Shown: piece after piece, positions 58,301 through 62,000 of the stretch
How the letters are laid out: each line of letters opens with the position of its first letter
Numbering within the stretch: position 1 is the stretch's first letter
NCBI RefSeq assembly: GCF_001949145.1
Contig: NW_019091436.1
Span: 204,485 to 266,484, forward strand
Source of the DNA: Acanthaster planci
Taxonomy: Eukaryota > Echinodermata > Asteroidea > Valvatida > Acanthasteridae
Length of the DNA: 62,000 nucleotides
Reading direction: 5' to 3'
Program-made: the position numbers and the translations under genes
Notes under the pieces: generated by a model
The model's input: only the letters and a program-made list of their open reading frames with translations
Told to the model about the DNA's origin: nothing
Databases searched by the model: none

Positions 58301-60855
58301 GAGAGATCTTTTTGTGTTATATTCAGTATTGGAACTTGCTGAAGGGTGACGTGGCTTGCTCAATAAAATGCGTGTTATTGCCATGACAATTGTGTAGTAG
58401 TGAGTAAATCTAGGAAACGTCCTGGTAAAAGTTTCCAGTTAGGGTGGACAATTCCTATTAGCTGTTCTCTGATGTACAAAAGTAGGAATGATATAGTCTG
58501 AAGTAAAGACAGACAAATCGCCTTGCTGGCAAGTCTGGGTACTGTACAGCATCTTGCAATCCTGCCATTTTGGAAATAGCAGACAAGTTGACATAGTTCA
58601 GTTTTACTATTCTTCAGACCGTTTCCTCGATTGCTGTGAGAATGGACTGGATCTGTTTTATCCTCAACTAGATCTGGTCTCTAAGAGCTTTGGGTAATAA
58701 ACACACTTCCAGAAAAGTCTTTCTAAAATAAATCCCAGCTTTTAAATATTAATGACTTTCTTGATAAGATAAGGTGATACCTTGCATCTCTTGAGTATTG
58801 GGTTAAATGTCTGTGCATAATTTGTGCAATCTACTTCAGCCTACACAGCGTACTGTCATAGAGTTGAAATCTGGCACACTTGCAGCTGCCAAAAAGTGCA
58901 GTATTTTCACTTGAAATATCAAAATCAAGGAAAAAAGGTAAAATAATAAAATTCTAATAACTAATATAGAAACTAAATATGACAAAATGCACATATGGGA
59001 AATATCAAATTGGAATATTTAGACAACGTTCTTAATTGCAACCAAATCGCCTCAGCCAGAGAACTCAGCAACAATAGTAACAAAATATACATAAACAGAA
59101 AAGGTACAAAAATATACAGTTTGCCTTTTTGGACATGCTGTCCAGAGCTGTATGGCCAAATCTTAAAATGTGGAATTAAGAAGTGAAAATAAAAGTGTTA
59201 ACATTTCACAGCAGAAAAAATGAACAAAAGTACTGTTCCCTGCATTTATGCCACGTCTTGATTCACAGCATATGCACAGGATTCTGTTTATCAATAGGCT
59301 AAATCCCAAATCACGTTCAGTGGCTAAGGCTTGGTTTTTACCATAAGTGTGCCACAGTGAGTAGCTGTAGCCACAGAGAACAGTACCCATTTCAGACTCG
59401 GTCTTTTCCAAATGGAGTAAACATATAAAAGACTTTTGGAATGTACATGATTCAAACGTTTCAAAAGTAATACACCTAACCTCAATGTCACTGTTAAGTT
59501 GGCAATGCATTTTAGTACAAGGACACAAGCAAAATATTTTGACGTTCAATCTGTGCATTATCTCAAGTTTGCAAAATCCACACATGAAATTTGAAATCAA
59601 AAACCAAATCCTGTTAGAAAGAAAAAGATCAAACCAACATCACAGAGACATCTCTCAGAAAAAGACTCAGGACTCCAAACTATTTTATCTAACCATTTCT
59701 ATGCCATAGTGGAAGTAATGCTTTTGTAACACCATGCATGACCTCATTATGTGGGTGTTGCTGACAAGCACACCACTTTTGCATAGGAACTCTTTCACTG
59801 TTAATATTCACAACAGGTATTGAGGGAACATTACTGACGCCTCTCTGCCATTCCATTCTGCTGACAAAAGAATAGTGCTCTTTTCACCCTAGACAGGTTT
59901 CAATACTCCCGGTTGGGTGTCGCTCCCTTGGATAAAGTTTCAGCACCCTAGCCTAACTATTACCCAAGACATGAGTATATATAAACAGTAAACAGTCGTG
60001 GTGTTGGCTGCTGCCAAATGATATTGCGCACCAGCTTTCGTGTCTTGAAATCCAACCTGTTACCCAAGGTTATAGCTTGCAACACTAGGCAGCTTTTGAA
60101 ACACAATGTGTGTTGACTGTTCTGCAAAAGTACAAGTTACATGTGCTAGCAATAAGCACTTGCAACAGATATGCTGTGACTGAAATGCCATGGAAAATGC
60201 AACGACTTCACAAAGGCCAAGGAAAAGATTACCCTCCCACTTTTGTCAGGAATCTCGATTAACTTACCCACATTGGCCATATCCATAATTAAATTTACAC
60301 ACTGTCACATTCTTTGAAGGTTATTTAGTCACTGAACTCCAATGACGCTCTACTGGTTAAGCTCTTGGATCCTGATTCCAAAGGAAGTCCGCTGAGCAAG
60401 CTCTGTGATGCCAAGATACAGTTGTATTCCCTTGCGCCATTTAAGATTACATATCACCTTTTCCATGTCTGACATGAAATGGGGAAAGTAAACTTTTTTC
60501 AAAGTAAATAAAGAACTCCAAACACACTACAGTGGGCTCTGTAAGCTCAGAAATTGAAGGTAAAGGGTTTCCAAATTGCTTACTCTCCGGTCTTCACTTT
60601 AATGAAGTTAGTCTCAAGTTGAGACACTCCTCCTCAATGCCGCACTCCTTTTTGCTACTAAGAATCAAATGGATGTGAGACAGCACCACAGTTTCAACAG
60701 TTAACAGTGGGAAACCAACTGAGGAGCTATGACTTGCAAATGGCCCTCCGTTGATAGCAATGCTTTGCATTCATATCACTGAAGGGAAGCGTATGCCTAA
60801 AATTCAAGTTGATATGCTCTTTTTAGTACACTGTTGACACTACCAGAGCTGTTGG
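55375..60855. other. Interval between convergent genes (3' UTRs plus intergenic)
   Basis: The coiled-coil gene (plus) and the TMEM43-like gene (minus) point towards each other, so both 3' UTRs should lie here. No coding exon is supported. It holds a 147-bp inverted-repeat MITE at 57136-57282. I cannot place the poly(A) sites with confidence. Confidence 0.5.
57136..57282. mobile_element. 147-bp MITE with long terminal inverted repeats
   Basis: About 45 bases at each end are complementary with only a few mismatches; shared blocks are ACAATAGTGC, AAGAGTTTGCAATGC and TTGGCCAATCACA. The spacer is about 55 bases. It has no coding frame and no clear target duplication. A transcript through it would form a long hairpin. 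Confidence 0.8.
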
Positions 60856-61067
60856 CTAAACCTGTGAATTGTGTTTAACCTTGGTCCCATTGACGTAGGA
60901 GTAGACTAGGGGTAGGACACTGACAGCTAGGAGTGTGAGAGAGAGTAATGGGCGATACCACAGCCAACCAAGAGCTATGGTCATGATGCTCAGGGAGATT
61001 GACACACTCAGGTTGAAAGCAGTCAGGCCAACGCGTACCAGTGTACGGAGCAACGGAATCCAGTCAA
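60856..61067 (-). CDS. TMEM43: TMEM43 (LUMA) homologue, last coding exon
   Basis: The exon starts at 61067 after the acceptor ATCTCCACAG; its first two bases TT need a G from the preceding exon to read VDW. It encodes about 70 residues: VDWIPLLRTLV, a membrane helix, GWLWYRPL, a second helix and a short polar end, then stop at 60856. The VDW-P-R-LV, GL-AF and GW-(F/W)YRPL pattern is the conserved C-terminal part of TMEM43, an ER and inner-nuclear-membrane protein linked to emerin and lamins. The earlier exons lie upstream on the minus strand, beyond 61.6 kb and probably outside the window; I could not find the penultimate exon before 62000. Confidence 0.85.
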
Positions 61068-62000
61068 CTGTGGAGATAGCCAAAACAATCAATCAATAGT
61101 TTAAAAATTTGATGATCTGACGGTAGTGTGAGTGTTAGTTACTGTGTAGAATAAAATATGGGCACTCAGGAATCTGTAACAGGAACCACTCAGGTGCCCA
61201 TAACAGGAACCACTCAGGTACCTGTAACAAGAACCACTCAGGTGCCCATAACAGGATGGTACCTGTAACAGGAACCACTCAGGTGCCCGTAACAGGAACC
61301 ACTCAGGTACCTGTAACAGGAACCACTCAGGTGCCCATAACAGGATGGTACCTGTAACAGGAACCACTCAGGTGCCCATAACAGGATGGTACCTGTAACA
61401 GGAACCACTCAGGTGCCCATAACAGGATGGTACCTGTAACAGGAACCACTCAGGTGCCCATAACAGGAACCACTCAGGTACCTGTAACAGGAACCACTCA
61501 GGTACCCATAACAGGATGGTACCTGTAACAGGAGCCACTCAGGTGTCCGTAACAGGAACCACTCAGGTACCCATAACAGGAACCCTTAGCCTAATCAAAG
61601 AAAGCAGACGTTAAAAAAGGCCATGGTGAGAAACGCATTTAATTTTGTCAATACAGTTGCCCCCTAACAACCTTCGGATGTCAAAATTAGTTACAAAGTT
61701 ATTGTCTGTTAATCTTGATTGCTGATGCTGGGAATAAATTACTGATAACAATTACTGAAATGCATGTGTTCTGGTTCATTTTAAAGTTTCTCAACCAAAA
61801 CTTTCAAAACCTTTCTTGTTTACTCTCTGAGATTTTGGCTAAGTTATTTTCAATGTTGGCTTTCACCCAGTCCTATGATACAGAACAGGTTCTGGACTTG
61901 ATCAATCAACCTTTGTTAGCAAAAAACAGCCAAAATCTGTATCCAATGTAATGTGATTTCGCTTTCCAATTGAAAAAAAGGGTAGAGAAAAATGGATAAA
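61068..62000 (-). other. TMEM43-like gene, intron before the last exon
   Basis: On the minus strand this is the intron upstream of the last coding exon, running past the window edge. It contains the minisatellite at 61178-61574. No TMEM43 exon is recognised in it. Confidence 0.6.
61178..61574. repeat. Two-monomer minisatellite (24-bp and 17-bp units)
   Basis: The array is made only of a long 24-bp unit (starting AACAGGAACCACTCAGGT, then GCCCAT or ACCTGT) and a short 17-bp unit AACAGGATGGTACCTGT, which looks like a deletion form of the long one. The order is LLLS LLLS LS LS LLLS LL: 13 long and 5 short units, 397 bp in all, which matches the coordinates exactly. A decayed half unit flanks each side. 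Confidence 0.93.

Noticed and set aside
61101-61367. 88-codon minus-strand frame with repeated hydrophobic heptads
   Set aside because: It is a direct read-through of the minisatellite inside an intron; the 24-bp unit is a multiple of three and so keeps a frame open.
1-62000. CRISPR array, bacterial operon, rRNA, intact tRNA or viral gene
   Set aside because: None seen. Gene structure is eukaryotic throughout, the only direct repeats are satellite or minisatellite type, and the single tRNA-like hit has no cloverleaf.

Overview
The window is animal nuclear DNA: AT-rich, with long introns, canonical GT-AG splice sites in phase, and many short inverted-repeat elements. It is most likely from a marine invertebrate deuterostome, with an echinoderm as the best guess and a hemichordate or other invertebrate possible. 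The guess rests on the gene set (LRR-Ig receptors, tandem C-type lectins, a PRSS23-type protease, an invertebrate prostanoid-type GPCR, a TMEM43 homologue) and on the abundance of ACATGTA and AGGCCTA words. It is an inference, because no species-specific marker is present.

Layout, left to right. (1) 3.0-5.0 kb, minus: an Ig-domain single-pass receptor with a long tyrosine-rich tail. (2) 5-15 kb: no convincing gene; hairpin-forming repeats (7.8-8.2 kb), a 199-bp higher-order tandem repeat (11.0-11.5 kb) and a small inverted-repeat element (13.0-13.3 kb). (3) 15.3-17.4 kb, minus: an LRR-Ig transmembrane receptor in one coding exon, with possible 5' non-coding exons at 18.3-18.6 kb. Its Ig domain and final YLEI motif resemble gene 1, so the two may be relatives. 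(4) 22.6-31.6 kb, minus: a prostaglandin E receptor-like GPCR of 492 residues in three coding exons whose splice phases match exactly. (5) 32-40 kb: gene-free, with one clean hAT-type miniature element that keeps its 8-bp target duplication. (6) 39.9-41.7 kb, plus: an intronless secreted serine protease of the PRSS23/35 type with a TATA box. (7) 44.1-47.9 kb, minus: two tandem two-exon C-type lectins with QPD (galactose-type) sites. (8) 50.0-55.4 kb, plus: an unrecognised 228-residue coiled-coil protein in three coding exons. (9) 60.9-61.1 kb, minus: the last coding exon of a TMEM43 (LUMA) homologue that continues off the right edge; its intron holds a two-monomer minisatellite.

The genes form no operon or pathway. 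Several encode secreted or cell-surface proteins (two Ig receptors, one GPCR, two lectins, one protease), which fits recognition or signalling roles, but nothing shows co-regulation. I found no rRNA, intact tRNA, CRISPR array or autonomous transposon gene. The points most worth a second look are the Ig receptor with its phosphotyrosine-type tail beside an LRR-Ig relative, the tandem lectins with an added cysteine pair, the GPCR with a non-prostanoid NPxxY motif and a PDZ-type end, the unrecognised coiled-coil protein, and the 3-unit higher-order repeat.
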